Counted from the first letter of the stretch, positions 23,974 through 33,100 are shown. The stretch is DNA of 64,000 bases from Mycolicibacterium frederiksbergense (GCF_012223425.1 NZ_CP038799.1:5502249-5566248); one strand, 5' to 3'. Made by a program: numbers and translations. The notes: a model not told the origin generated them from the sequence alone.

Positions 23974-24846
23974 ATGAGCGCCCCAGCACCCGCCCGAACC
24001 GGTTGGCGCCCGGCCCTGTCACCGTCACGGGCCAGTGACTTCAAACAGTGCCCGTTGCTGTACCGCTTCCGTGCCATCGACCGGCTGCCCGAGCCGGTCT
24101 CGCCGGCGCAGCTGCGCGGTTCGGTGGTGCATGCCGCGCTCGAGGAGCTCTACGCGTTGCCCGCCGCCGAACGCCTCCACGACACCGCCCTGACGTTGGT
24201 CGATCCTGCCCTGGACCGGGTGGTCGCCGAGGGCAGCAAAACAGGACTCACGGTGGATCCCGATCTGCGGGCCGAACTTCTGCGCGACGCCCGCAAGCTG
24301 CTGTCGGGCTATTACCGCCTGGAAGATCCGACCCGCTTCGACCCGCACAGTTGTGAGCAGCGCGTCGAGGTGGAGTTGGAGGACGGCACGCTGCTGCGCG
24401 GTTTCGTCGACCGGATCGATATCGCTGCGACCGGTGAGATGCGGGTGGTCGACTACAAAACCGGGAAATCACCGTCGGAACTGTGGGCCCTGGCCGAGGC
24501 CAAGGCGCTGTTCCAGATGAAGTTCTATGCGGTCGCGCTGTGGCGATCGCGCGGTGTGTTGCCTGCCAAGTTGCGCTTGCTCTATCTGGCCGACGGACAG
24601 GTGCTGGACTACTCCCCCGATGTGGATGAGCTGGTGCGCTTCGAGCGGACCCTGACCGCAATCTGGCGAGCGATCCAGTCCGCGGGTAGTACAGGCGATT
24701 TTCGGTCCAAGCGGTCGAAGCTGTGTAGCTGGTGCGCACACCAACAGCTCTGCCCGGAGTTCGGGGGTACACCGCCGGCGTACCCGGGTTGGCCGCAGGA
24801 ACCGTCACCTGACGGCAGGAGCGAAGCAGCGACGGCGGTCGAGTGA
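23974..24846 (+). CDS. RecB-like PD-(D/E)XK nuclease with Fe-S cluster ligands (Rv2119-like)
   Basis: 290 residues. The whole protein is a PD-(D/E)XK domain: GSVVHAALEELY (motif I region), GFVDRID with Asp146, and VVDYKTGK with Asp160/Lys162, then QMKFYAVAL. Four cysteines, Cys26 (FKQCPLLYRF) and Cys251/254/260 (LCSWCAHQQLCPEF), are placed as in Cas4 and AddB nucleases, where they hold a 4Fe-4S cluster, so a clustered nuclease is predicted. Stand-alone, not fused to a helicase; likely acts in DNA end processing or repair, substrate unknown. Stop overlaps the next start (GTGA). Confidence 0.9.
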   Translation: MSAPAPARTGWRPALSPSRASDFKQCPLLYRFRAIDRLPEPVSPAQLRGSVVHAALEELYALPAAERLHDTALTLVDPALDRVVAEGSKTGLTVDPDLRAELLRDARKLLSGYYRLEDPTRFDPHSCEQRVEVELEDGTLLRGFVDRIDIAATGEMRVVDYKTGKSPSELWALAEAKALFQMKFYAVALWRSRGVLPAKLRLLYLADGQVLDYSPDVDELVRFERTLTAIWRAIQSAGSTGDFRSKRSKLCSWCAHQQLCPEFGGTPPAYPGWPQEPSPDGRSEAATAVE

Positions 24847-25634
24847 GCGACTGCCACTACCGGCGGCTGGCCGAGTCCGAGGGATTTCAGGTCTTCGAGT
24901 CGACGCCGGGTACCGCGAGCAACTGGGACGCCGCGATCCAGCACGGGTCACCGCCACTGGCGCTGTTGACCAGAGCAATCGAGGAGCTCTATCCCGAGCG
25001 TCCCGAACTGCGGGTGGGACGGCTCGTGCTCGACATCCTGGGAGCCATCCCGGTCGCCCCGGTGAAGGTGCGCGCCTGGGTGGACCGGCCGGGCGCCCGA
25101 ATCACCATGGCGGTCGCCGAGATGCGCACCGTAGGCGGCAAGGACCGGGTTCTGGCCCGGGTGAGTGCCTGGCTGCTGGCCACCAGCGACACCGCCGACG
25201 CCGTCACCGACCGTCATCCCCCGTTGGTGGAGGGCGCGGCGATGGACAATCCGCACGGGTGGATGGGGGCACCCGGGTATCTGGAGACCGTCAGTTGGCG
25301 CAAGCAGCGGACCGACCCGGGCAAGCCGGCGGTGGTGTGGATGAGTCCGCTTGTGCCACTGGTGGCTTCCGAACCGGTGACCGATCTGCAGCGGCTGGCG
25401 ATGGTCGTCGATTCCGCCAATGGCGTCGGCGCCGCGCTCGATCCCGACGTGTTCGTGTTCATGAACACCGACACCGCGGTCCATCTGCACCGCGCGCCCA
25501 TCGGCAATGACTTCGCGCTGCGCGCCCGCGGCTCGATCGGCCCGGACGGCATCGGGGTGACGACCGCCGATATCTTCGATCGGCAGGGATTCATCGGAAC
25601 ATCGGCGCAGACGCTCCTCGTACAGCGGAGGTAG
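24843..25634 (+). CDS. Thioesterase-family (acyl-CoA thioesterase/hotdog) protein
   Basis: 263 residues, tandem hotdog-fold protein of the TesB-like 4HBT_3 type: an N-terminal ASNWDAAIQHGSPPLALLTRAIEEL helix, PVKVRAWVDRPGARITMAVAEM strand pair, and a second half ending DFALRARGSIGPDGIGVTTADIFDRQGFIGTSAQTLLVQ with the DRxGxxG-S-Q ending typical of the family. Probably hydrolyses an acyl-CoA; substrate unknown. The GTG overlaps the nuclease stop by 4 bp and the DinB gene follows after 3 bp, so these three genes are one unit. Confidence 0.8.
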   Translation: MSDCHYRRLAESEGFQVFESTPGTASNWDAAIQHGSPPLALLTRAIEELYPERPELRVGRLVLDILGAIPVAPVKVRAWVDRPGARITMAVAEMRTVGGKDRVLARVSAWLLATSDTADAVTDRHPPLVEGAAMDNPHGWMGAPGYLETVSWRKQRTDPGKPAVVWMSPLVPLVASEPVTDLQRLAMVVDSANGVGAALDPDVFVFMNTDTAVHLHRAPIGNDFALRARGSIGPDGIGVTTADIFDRQGFIGTSAQTLLVQRR

Positions 25635-25637
25635 GCG

Positions 25638-26144
25638 GTGATCGAGTCGCTGCAGCGGCAGTTCGATCTCGCGTGGGCGCTGACAGACCTACATCTGTCG
25701 GCGCTGTCCGTCGAGGACTTCCGCTGGGAACCGACGAGTCTGGTGTGGACGATGCGCAAAGACGCCGCGGGGCGCTGGTGTCCGGACTGGGCCGAGACGG
25801 AACCGGAACCCATCCCGGTGCCCACCATCGGGTGGATCAGCTGGCACATCGTCTTCTGGTGGTCGTCGGCAATGGATGCACTGGCCGGACGGCCGGCGCG
25901 ACCGCCCACCGCGATCGCGTGGCCGGGCCCCGCGGATGCGGTAGAGGTGATCAGAGCGCTGCACGCACAGTGGCGGGAGGTCCTGGCGGGGCTGAGCCCG
26001 GCCGATCTGGACGCGCCATGTGCCTTCCCGTGGGGCCCCGACGCGGATCGGACCGTTGCCGACACCGTGCTGTGGTTGAACATCGAACTGACCAAGAACG
26101 GATCCGAGATCGGCCTGCTGCGGATGATGCGCGTCGCGAACTAG
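25638..26144 (+). CDS. DinB-fold (DinB_2) family protein
   Basis: 168 residues, GTG start 3 bp after the thioesterase. Four-helix DinB bundle: QRQFDLAWALTDLHLSALS, then VPTIGWISWHIVFWWSSAMDAL with the first conserved histidine, and a last helix LNIELTKNGSEIGLLRMM. In many relatives the last helix carries the remaining metal-binding histidines; here it does not, so divalent metal binding may be reduced or absent. Some actinobacterial DinB proteins act in thiol transfer, which would fit the mycothiol gene further along, but nothing here shows it. Confidence 0.75.
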   Translation: MIESLQRQFDLAWALTDLHLSALSVEDFRWEPTSLVWTMRKDAAGRWCPDWAETEPEPIPVPTIGWISWHIVFWWSSAMDALAGRPARPPTAIAWPGPADAVEVIRALHAQWREVLAGLSPADLDAPCAFPWGPDADRTVADTVLWLNIELTKNGSEIGLLRMMRVAN

Positions 26145-26154
26145 CTATATCTAC

Positions 26155-26183
26155 TTGCATCTATATAGATGCGCTGCAATACT
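26155..26183 (+). promoter_or_regulatory. ArsR operon promoter with embedded palindromic operator
   Basis: TTGCAT (26155-26160), a 17-nt spacer, and AATACT (26178-26183) form a good sigma-A-type promoter, with 6 nt to the ATG of the ArsR gene, so the mRNA is predicted leaderless. The perfect 16-bp palindrome GCATCTAT-ATAGATGC (26157-26172) fills most of the spacer, the classic place for an ArsR-family repressor to block RNA polymerase. Confidence 0.7.
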
Positions 26184-26189
26184 TCTGGC

Positions 26190-26507
26190 ATGGACGTGTT
26201 CGAAGCCGTCGCCGAACCCAGTCGGCGCACCCTGCTCGACGCGCTGCGACACGGCGAGCGCACCGCGGGCGAACTGGTGGACACCTTGCCCGGGCTGACC
26301 CAGCCGACGGTGTCCCGTCATCTCCGGGTGCTGCGTGAGGTCGGCCTGGTCGAAGTCCGTTCCGACGCCCAGCGGCGCATCTACGCCCTGCGTGCCGACG
26401 GTCTCGTCGAGATGGACACCTGGATCGAGTCCTACCGTCACTTCTGGGCTGGTCACCTCGACGCACTCGAAGGGCATCTACAGAAGACGTTCGGGGAACC
26501 GTCATGA
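26190..26507 (+). CDS. ArsR-family winged-helix repressor
   Basis: 105 residues (ATG 26190). A compact winged HTH: VAEPSRRTLLDALRHGERTAGELVDTLPGLTQPTVSRHLRVLREVGLVEVRSDAQRRIYALR. No cysteine pair for metal sensing is present, so this is the non-metal, AHSA1-associated subtype of ArsR. Overlaps the next gene by 4 bp; with it and the flavodoxin-like gene it forms a three-gene operon. Likely autorepressed through the palindrome at 26157-26172. Confidence 0.92.
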   Translation: MDVFEAVAEPSRRTLLDALRHGERTAGELVDTLPGLTQPTVSRHLRVLREVGLVEVRSDAQRRIYALRADGLVEMDTWIESYRHFWAGHLDALEGHLQKTFGEPS

Positions 26508-27013
26508 CCGCTCATGACGGCCGAGTGGTCGTCGACGGTGAGCGTGCGGCGCTGCACTTCGAACGACGACTGCCCTACCCGATCGAACAGGTGTGGATCG
26601 CGATCACCGATCCGGTGCATCGCGGAAAATGGATGGGCCGCACCGTGATCGACCCCCGCGAGGGCGGCACCATCGAGACCGTGGCCTCCGGGCCGCCGTT
26701 GCCGCCCGAACGCAAGCGGATGACCGGTCGGATCCTGGTGTGGGATCCACCGCACGTGTTCGAACACGAATGGCTGCAGCCCATCGTCGAGCCCGGCGTG
26801 GTGCGCTATGAACTCACCTCCGATGGCACCGGCACGTTGTTGCGGCTCAGCCATCGAGGACTGAGCGTCCCGAACGCGAACGGCTTCCGGACCGGGACGC
26901 ATGCCTACCTCGACCGGCTTGCCGCACTGCTCGCCGGTGAATCGCTACCCAACTGGGCTCAACGCGTGCAAGCCATCTCGGGCTTCGCGCCGACAGGTGA
27001 GGAGTTCTCATGA
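26504..27013 (+). CDS. SRPBCC (AHSA1/START-like) domain protein
   Basis: 169 residues of the activator-of-Hsp90-ATPase-homologue type: LHFERRLPYPIEQVWIAITDPVHRGKWM at the N-terminus, then EGGTIETV and FEHEWLQP strands and a C-terminal TGTLLRLSHRGL ... GTHAYLDRLAALLAG helix. These proteins have a hydrophobic ligand cavity; ligand unknown. Translationally coupled (ATGA) to the ArsR gene before it and the flavodoxin-like gene after it. Confidence 0.87.
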   Translation: MTAHDGRVVVDGERAALHFERRLPYPIEQVWIAITDPVHRGKWMGRTVIDPREGGTIETVASGPPLPPERKRMTGRILVWDPPHVFEHEWLQPIVEPGVVRYELTSDGTGTLLRLSHRGLSVPNANGFRTGTHAYLDRLAALLAGESLPNWAQRVQAISGFAPTGEEFS

Positions 27014-27621
27014 CCGACAACGCCTTCGGGAACCGGCCGGCGATCGTCATCGCCTATCACTCCGGATTCGGGCACACCGCGACGCTGGCGTCCGCGGTCG
27101 CCGACGGGGCGCACACCGAGGGAGCCGACGTCACCACGGTGGCCGTCGACACGATGACCGATGCGGACTGGGTGACACTGGACAGCGCCGACGCGATCAT
27201 CTTCGGGACCGCGACCTACATGGGTAACGTGTCGGCCGGGTTCCAGGCCTTCGCGGAGCAGACCGGCCGGCGTTGCATCACCGGCGCGTGGCGGGACAAG
27301 GTAGCGGCCGGATTCGCCAATTCCGGCGCCAAGAGCGGGGACAAGCTGACCGCCCTGATCTCACTGACGGTGTTCGCCGCCCAGCACCATATGCACTGGG
27401 TCAGTTTGGGTCTGGGGCCGGGCTGGAATTCCGCCGCGGGCAGTGAACACGACCTGAACCGGCTCGGATTCTGGCTCGGCGCCGGCGCGCAGACCGACGT
27501 CGACGCCGGACCCGAGGACGTCCACCCCGCCGACATCGCGACCTGCCGGCATCTCGGGCAACGCGTCGCCGCGGTGAGCGCCCAACTGATCGCCGGCCGG
27601 GCGGCTAGTTCAGCGGCTTGA
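27010..27621 (+). CDS. Flavodoxin-like NAD(P)H:FMN oxidoreductase (WrbA-type fold)
   Basis: 203 residues. AIVIAYHSGFGHTATLASAVADGA is the FMN phosphate-binding loop, IIFGTATYMGNVSAGFQAFAEQT the second flavin-binding loop, and the C-terminal GFWLGAGAQTDVDAGPEDV segment is typical of NADPH-dependent FMN reductase/quinone reductases. Probably reduces quinones or nitro compounds, which would suit a repressor-controlled stress operon; substrate is inference. Overlaps the AHSA1 gene by 4 bp and the convergent oxidoreductase gene by 17 bp. Confidence 0.85.
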   Translation: MTDNAFGNRPAIVIAYHSGFGHTATLASAVADGAHTEGADVTTVAVDTMTDADWVTLDSADAIIFGTATYMGNVSAGFQAFAEQTGRRCITGAWRDKVAAGFANSGAKSGDKLTALISLTVFAAQHHMHWVSLGLGPGWNSAAGSEHDLNRLGFWLGAGAQTDVDAGPEDVHPADIATCRHLGQRVAAVSAQLIAGRAASSAA

Positions 27622-28984
27622 GATCCTGCAGCAGGGTGGGCACCAGTTCGCTGACGGTGGGATGGATGTGCATGGTGCGTGAGATCGCGGTGTAGGGCAG
27701 CTTGGCGGTCATCACATCCAGGATCGCGTGCACCACCTCGTCGCCGCCGACCCCCAGGATCGAGGCGCCCAGGATCTCCTCGGTGTCGGCATCGACCACG
27801 ACCTTCATGAAGCCCTGGGTCTCGCCCTTTTCCACCGCGCGGCCGACACGGGTCATCGGGCGCGTGCCCACCAGTGCTTTCCGGCCGCTGCGGCGCACTT
27901 CATCTGCGGTCATCCCGGCGCGGCCCAACGGTGGGTCGATGTAGAGCGCGTAGGTGGGTACACGGTCACTGACCCGGCGCGGATCATCGTCGAGCAGATT
28001 TGCCGCCACGATCTCGAAATCGTTGTACGAGGTGTGGGTGAAGGCACCCTTGCCGTTGCAGTCCCCCATCGCCCAGATGTGCTCGGCGCTGGTGCGCAGG
28101 GTGTCGTCGACCTCGATGTAGCCTCGGCGGTCGGTGCGCACACCGGCGTTCTCCAGGCCGAGGTCGTCGGTATTGGGTACCCGCCCGACGGCGATCAGGG
28201 CATGGCTACCGACAATCGGGGCGGCATCGGATCGGGTGGTCACCTCGAATCCGTCCTGCAACTTGGTGAACCGGATATCGTCGGCGTCGGTGTGAATCTC
28301 GATGCCCTCGGCTTCCAGGATGCCGCGGATGGCCGCCGACACATCCTCGTCCTCGCGGGAGGTCAGCCGGGGCCCACGTTCGATCACCGTCACCCGCGCC
28401 CCGAACCGCCGGTACATCTGGGCGAACTCCAGGGCGATGTAGCTGCCGCCGATGACGACGAGGTGTTCGGGCACCGAATCGAGTTCCAGCACCGACACAT
28501 TGGTCAGATAGTCGATATCGGACAAGCCCGGCATGTCCGGCACCACGGCACGGCCACCGACATTGAGGAAGATGCGTTCGGCGCGCAGCAGCCGGCCGTC
28601 GAGATCGATGGTGTGTGGGTCGGTGAACCGGGCATGCCCGCGCAACAGGGTGGCGCCGTCCATCCCCTCGAGCCAGTTCTCGACACCGTTGCGGTCTGCC
28701 CGCACGATCTGATCCTTGCGTGCCTTCACCTTCGCCATGTCGACGGTCACCTCGCCGGTGCCGATGCCGAATTCGGCTCCGCGGCGGGCGATGTGGGCGG
28801 CGTGCGCGCTGGCGACCAGCGTCTTGGTGGGGATACATCCGTAGTTGACGCAGGTGCCGCCGACCAGTTGTCGTTCGATGACCGCGACCCGCTGCCCGGC
28901 TCCGGTCAGCCTGCCGGCCAGCGGCGGTCCCGCCTGACCCGCGCCGATGATGATGGCGTCGAAGTCGGTCACCGGCCCTGCCAT
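27605..28984 (-). CDS. Pyridine nucleotide-disulfide oxidoreductase (mercuric reductase-like)
   Basis: 459 residues, class I flavoprotein disulfide reductase. FAD-binding GAGQAG at 14-19, redox-active Cys45/Cys50 (GGTCVNYGCIPTK), NADH/NADPH-binding VVIGGSYIALEFAQ, second FAD motif EHIWAMGDC, and a C-terminal dimer domain with HIHPTVSELVP supplying the catalytic His. It lacks the N-terminal HMA domain and the C-terminal vicinal cysteines of MerA, and no mer genes are nearby, so mercury reduction is unlikely. Could be a mycothione- or dihydrolipoamide-type reductase paralogue; substrate unknown. ATG overlaps the DUF4126 stop by one base. Confidence 0.88.
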   Translation of the reverse strand: MAGPVTDFDAIIIGAGQAGPPLAGRLTGAGQRVAVIERQLVGGTCVNYGCIPTKTLVASAHAAHIARRGAEFGIGTGEVTVDMAKVKARKDQIVRADRNGVENWLEGMDGATLLRGHARFTDPHTIDLDGRLLRAERIFLNVGGRAVVPDMPGLSDIDYLTNVSVLELDSVPEHLVVIGGSYIALEFAQMYRRFGARVTVIERGPRLTSREDEDVSAAIRGILEAEGIEIHTDADDIRFTKLQDGFEVTTRSDAAPIVGSHALIAVGRVPNTDDLGLENAGVRTDRRGYIEVDDTLRTSAEHIWAMGDCNGKGAFTHTSYNDFEIVAANLLDDDPRRVSDRVPTYALYIDPPLGRAGMTADEVRRSGRKALVGTRPMTRVGRAVEKGETQGFMKVVVDADTEEILGASILGVGGDEVVHAILDVMTAKLPYTAISRTMHIHPTVSELVPTLLQDLKPLN

Positions 28985-29466
28985 CAGACGAGGCTGACGA
29001 GGAACGCGACGAGGAATCCACCGCCCACGGCAATGGCATCTTCGATGAACGCTCCGGGCCGGTCGTTACCGTCGTTGGATGCCGACAATCTGCTGCGCAA
29101 TTCGGCACCTGCCAAGGTGCCGAGCACCGCGCCGACCATTCCGGCACCCGTTGCCGAGAAGGTGTGGAAGAACGCGCTGCCGATGACCGCGCCGGCGAAG
29201 CCGCCTGTGATCAGCCGGGCGATGAACTGCGGGGGTACCTTGCGGCTCGGCGTCTTCGGGAGCTGATCGGTGATCAGTTCGCCGACGAGCAGAATGCTCA
29301 GCACGGTGACGGTGATCGGGTGCCCGACCCATTCCGACCACTTGTCGGTGACATCGATCCAGCCGAGCATCGCACCCCACGCGACCACCGCCGGTGCCGT
29401 CATCGCGCGCAGTCCCGCGATCACACCGATCAGTAAGGCCAGCACCAGAACGAGCACCTGCGTCAT
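28984..29466 (-). CDS. DUF4126 membrane protein (Rv2120c-like)
   Basis: 160 residues with four hydrophobic stretches (VLVLVLALLIGVIAGLRAM; VTVLSILLVGELITDQLP; GGFAGAVIGSAFFHTFSATGAGMVGAVLG; DAIAVGGGFLVAFLVSL) and the family's LRAMTAPAVVAWGAMLGWIDV start. Integral membrane, function unknown. Its position between hisG and the disulfide oxidoreductase agrees with Rv2120c. Separated from hisG by a terminator-like hairpin, so it probably has its own promoter. Confidence 0.87.
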   Translation of the reverse strand: MTQVLVLVLALLIGVIAGLRAMTAPAVVAWGAMLGWIDVTDKWSEWVGHPITVTVLSILLVGELITDQLPKTPSRKVPPQFIARLITGGFAGAVIGSAFFHTFSATGAGMVGAVLGTLAGAELRSRLSASNDGNDRPGAFIEDAIAVGGGFLVAFLVSLV

Positions 29467-29504
29467 CGGACCTCCATGCGGTGGATGGACATCCGGACGC
29501 TAAC

Positions 29505-29525
29505 ACGCGCGACGGCATCGCGCGT
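29505..29525 (-). terminator. Hairpin terminator after hisG
   Basis: ACGCGCGA-N5-TCGCGCGT, a perfect 8-bp G/C-rich stem beginning 5 nt after the hisG stop. No strong U tract follows, as is common for mycobacterial intrinsic terminators. Confidence 0.5.
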
Positions 29526-29530
29526 CACGA

Positions 29531-30382
29531 TCAGAACCGGCAGAACCTGATGTCGGAGGCCAAAATTGCCTTCGCGCCGATGGCGGCGAGCTCGTCCATG
29601 ATGGCGTTGACATCGCGGCGCGGCACCAGTGCGCGCACCGCCACCCAGTCCGGATCGGCCAGCGGTGCGATGGTGGGCGATTCGAGCCCGGGGGTGACCG
29701 CGCTGGCCTCCTCGAGCACGCTGCGTGGGCAGTCGTAGTCGAGCATCAGATACTGCTGGCCGAACACCACACCCTGTACCCGGGCGGTGAGTTGATCACG
29801 CGCCGGATCCGCCTCGGTGTCCGCGCGCTCGATCAGGACCGCCTCGGAATCGCACAGCGACTCACCGAAGGCCACCAGATTGTGCAGTCCCAGGGTGCGA
29901 CCGGATCCGACGATATCGGCGATGACATCGGCGACACCGAGCTGGATGGAGATCTCCACGGCGCCGTCCAGGCGGATGACGGTGGCCTCGATGCCCTTGT
30001 CCGCCAGATTCTTACGCACCAGGTTCGGATACGCGGTGGCGATCCGCTTACCGGCCAGCGTGTCCACCGTCCAGTCCTGTCCCCTGGGCGCGGCGTACCG
30101 GAACGTCGACGAACCGAAGCCGAGCGCCAGCCGCTCGCGGACGGGGGCTTCGGACTCGGCCGCCAGGTCACGGCCGGTGATGCCGAGATCGAGTTCCCCG
30201 GAGCCCACGTAGATCGCGATGTCCTTGGGCCGTAGGAAGAAGAACTCCACATTGTTGGCGGGGTCGACGACGGTCAGATCCTTGGGATCGGTCCGCCGCC
30301 GGTAACCGGCCTCGGACAGGATCTCGGCGGCCGATTCGCTCAGCGCCCCCTTGTTGGGCACCGCGACGCGCAGTGTTGACAT
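29531..30382 (-). CDS. hisG: ATP phosphoribosyltransferase HisG (long form)
   Basis: First enzyme of histidine biosynthesis: ATP + PRPP to phosphoribosyl-ATP; feedback-inhibited by histidine. 283 residues with the C-terminal ACT-like regulatory domain (about 210-283), the long, HisZ-independent form. LRVAVPNKGALSESAAEIL at the start; DIVGSGRTLGLHNL is the PRPP-binding signature. ATG at 30382 shares one base with the hisE TGA, so the two are coupled. The frame is open further upstream into hisE but that is not coding. Confidence 0.97.
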   Translation of the reverse strand: MSTLRVAVPNKGALSESAAEILSEAGYRRRTDPKDLTVVDPANNVEFFFLRPKDIAIYVGSGELDLGITGRDLAAESEAPVRERLALGFGSSTFRYAAPRGQDWTVDTLAGKRIATAYPNLVRKNLADKGIEATVIRLDGAVEISIQLGVADVIADIVGSGRTLGLHNLVAFGESLCDSEAVLIERADTEADPARDQLTARVQGVVFGQQYLMLDYDCPRSVLEEASAVTPGLESPTIAPLADPDWVAVRALVPRRDVNAIMDELAAIGAKAILASDIRFCRF

Positions 30383-30663
30383 CACAGGTTCCGGTACACG
30401 TCGTCGAGGCTCAGGCCGCGCGAGAGCATCAGCACCTGGGTCCAATACAGCAGCTGGCTGATCTCGTCGGCGAGCGCTTCATCGCTCTCGTGCTCGGCGG
30501 CCAGCCAGACCTCCCCGGCCTCTTCGAGGATCTTCTTGCCCAGGCCGTGCACGCCGGCGTCCAGCGCGGCCACGGTGCCGCTCCCGGCGGGCCGGGACTG
30601 CGCTTTCTCGCTGAGTTCGGCGAACAGGCCTTCGAAGGTCTTCACGGGCAGCGATTGTTTCAC
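30382..30663 (-). CDS. hisE: Phosphoribosyl-ATP pyrophosphatase HisE
   Basis: Second step of histidine biosynthesis, releasing pyrophosphate from phosphoribosyl-ATP. 93 residues, the same length as M. tuberculosis HisE. All-alpha MazG-like fold: LGKKILEEAGEVWLAAEHES and ALADEISQLLYWTQVLMLSRG carry the Glu/Asp metal ligands (EExxE...DE pattern). GTG start at 30663; hisG follows with a one-base overlap. Confidence 0.96.
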   Translation of the reverse strand: MKQSLPVKTFEGLFAELSEKAQSRPAGSGTVAALDAGVHGLGKKILEEAGEVWLAAEHESDEALADEISQLLYWTQVLMLSRGLSLDDVYRNL

Positions 30664-30696
30664 GTGTGCGGGGGAACACCCAAGACGCGGTGACCA

Positions 30697-33046
30697 TCAC
30701 GCCGAACCGGAGGCGCCCAGCCTGCTGAGCAAGGCGGGCACCTCGGCGGGTGTGACCGGGGTGCTGAAGAAGAAGCCCTGGCCGGTGTCACAGCCGTGCT
30801 GGATCAGCCAGCCGGCGGTATCGGCATCCTCGACACCTTCGGCGACCACCGAGATCCCGAGGCTGTGGGTCAGGTTGATGACGGCGCCGACGACCGCCGC
30901 GGCCCGTGCGTCGGTGGTGACGTCGGCGACGAACTGGCGGTCGAGCTTCACTTCGTCGATGGCGAGGTCCCGCAGGTAGGACAGCGCCGAGTAGCCGCTG
31001 CCGAAGTCGTCGATGGCCACCCGCACGCCCCGTTCCCGCAGCTCGCGGAGCACCGCCTTGACCGTGCCTACCTCGGTCAGGACGATGTCCTCGGTGATCT
31101 CGACGGTCAGCACGTCATGCTCGAGGTGACGGCGGTCTAGTTCCTGACAGAGGCGGTCGGGTAGTCGTGTGTCCCGCAGCATCGGCGCGAAGAAGTTGAT
31201 CGCGACGGCGATGTCCAGATCCTGCGAGTGCCAGGCGGCGGCGTCGTCGAGCACCTTGCGGACCACGATGTCGGATACCGGGCCCATCAGGCCGTGTTGG
31301 CGCACCAGGGACAGGAAAGCATCGGGACGCAGCGTGCCCAGCCGGGGATGTGGCCAGCGCAGCAGCGCTTCGACACCGGTGACCCGTCCGCTGCTCAGAG
31401 TCACCTTGGGTTGATAGGCCACCTCGATGGTGCCGCGATCGACCGCGTCGCGAAGCTCGCCCAGCAGGCGGATGCGCTCGGCTCCCCCGCCCGGGCCCCG
31501 ACGGCGACGGTGCTTGAGATCGACGGGGTCGACATGCGCGGTGGGCAGGTCGGCGGCGAACGTCCGGACGTCTGCCGCCGACCGTTTGACGGCGTACATC
31601 GCGAGGTCGGCGCGCCTCATCAGGATCTCCGCAGTCAGGTCCGGCTCCTTCTCCGAGGCCGTCGCCACACCGAGACTCGGTCGCAGGAACACCTCATGGC
31701 CGTCGACATCGAACGGCCGCTCGAAGGCCTCGACCACCCGTTGCGCGACCATCTGGTGGTCATCGGCACCGCCCTCCAGCAGCATCATGAACTCGTCACC
31801 GCCCAGTCGCGCGACGGTGTCGCCGGTACGGACACAGTCCAGGAAGCGCTGTCCGGCCCCGACCAGCAGGCGATCCGCAACCGGGTGACCCAGGCTGTCG
31901 TTGACGAGCTTGAAGTCGTCGAGATCAATCGAGATCACCGTGATGGGCCGGGAATCACGGACGCGCAACAGCATCGCGTGGTCCAGACGTTCGTTGAACA
32001 ATGTCCGATTTGCCAAGCCGGTCAAAGGATCTCGTAGCGCCTGGTCGGCCGCTCAGCAGCTGCCGGTTGTCCCATGCCGAGAGGATCTGCCGTCCGCACA
32101 CGACGCACACGATCAGCTGCACCAGCACGCTCTCCAACCCACGCATCACCACCGGCGGGCCGAGGACGCCCGCGAAGAACAACGGCACGTAGGGCAGCCA
32201 CAGCGAAGAATGGGACGGCACCGGCGCCGGGCGGTCGGGTGCCGGCGGCGGGAGTCGGCTCAGCACCGCCGCGGCGGCGAACAGGGCCATCGCGGACGCC
32301 CACAGCAGATCGATGACATGCCCGGTGCGGTAGCTGCCGTCGACGATCAGGAACGTCAGGGTGACGTCGGCGACGGTGATCAAGGTGATGGCGACGGTGA
32401 TCACCGCCAGCGCCACGGGCCTCCGGCGGCGCGAGCGTGCAAGGGCGAGAACCGCGATCGAGAGCACCACCACATCGGCCAGTGGAGTGACCATTGCCAG
32501 CGTCAACTCGAGGTTGTGGTGACGCAGCGTGTCGAAGACGCGGTTCAGGCTGAAGATCCACACCAGCAGAAACAGGCACAAGGAGACCGTCAGTGCGTCG
32601 AGTGCCAGATGCACCCGGGAGACCAGGGTCCCCGTCGCGAGCAGTTGAGACAACCCCACTGCGACGAGCACGTTGAACAGCAGATAGAACAAATCGGCCG
32701 GTGACGGCGAGGGCGGCTCGCGCAGGACGATGTCGTAGACCAACCAGATCACGTCACCGATCGCCCAGGTCGCCAGCGCCGCGGCCAGGAAGATCCAGGC
32801 CAGACGCGCAGGTCCGTCGGCGGCGGCGCGGGCGGCCAGTGCGGCACGCGCGGCCGCGAAAGCCGCCAGCACCAGCGAGATGGCGTCATTGGCGACGGCG
32901 AGGTGAGCGCCGTCGCGTGCCAGCACCATCACCAGTGCCAGCGCTGCCACCAGCACCCACGGCACCGCGATCGCGGCGATATCGCGCGCAGGCAACCGGC
33001 CGGAGTCCAACTGCTCACCCCCCACTGACCATGGCGCTCCCGGCAC
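30697..33046 (-). pseudogene. Membrane-anchored GGDEF-EAL protein, interrupted by a frameshift
   Basis: Cyclic-di-GMP cyclase/phosphodiesterase architecture split over two frames. Upstream frame (31955-33046): about eight or nine membrane helices, ending in sense at WDNRQLL. Downstream frame: a stop at 32053-32055, then AADQALRDPLTGLANRTLFNERL, GGDEF motif LGGDEFMML, EAL motif VEALLRW, and the catalytic EITED, IDDFGSGYS, VKLDRQF and AEGVED residues, to 30697. Skipping one base near 32044-32058 joins them perfectly (QLL-AADQALRDPLTGLANR). No start codon with a ribosome site precedes DPLTGLANR. So: a real one-base insertion or two-base deletion, or a sequencing error. GTG 33046 or a downstream TTG may be the start. 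Confidence 0.8.
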
Positions 33047-33100
33047 TCAAGGTAACGGTGGCACGCACCTGTCGCAGATCACTGCGGGCACATCCCGAGG

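Noticed and set aside
27605..28984. Mercuric reductase (merA)
   Set aside because: No HMA domain, no C-terminal vicinal cysteines and no merR/merT nearby; only the general disulfide-reductase fold is shared.
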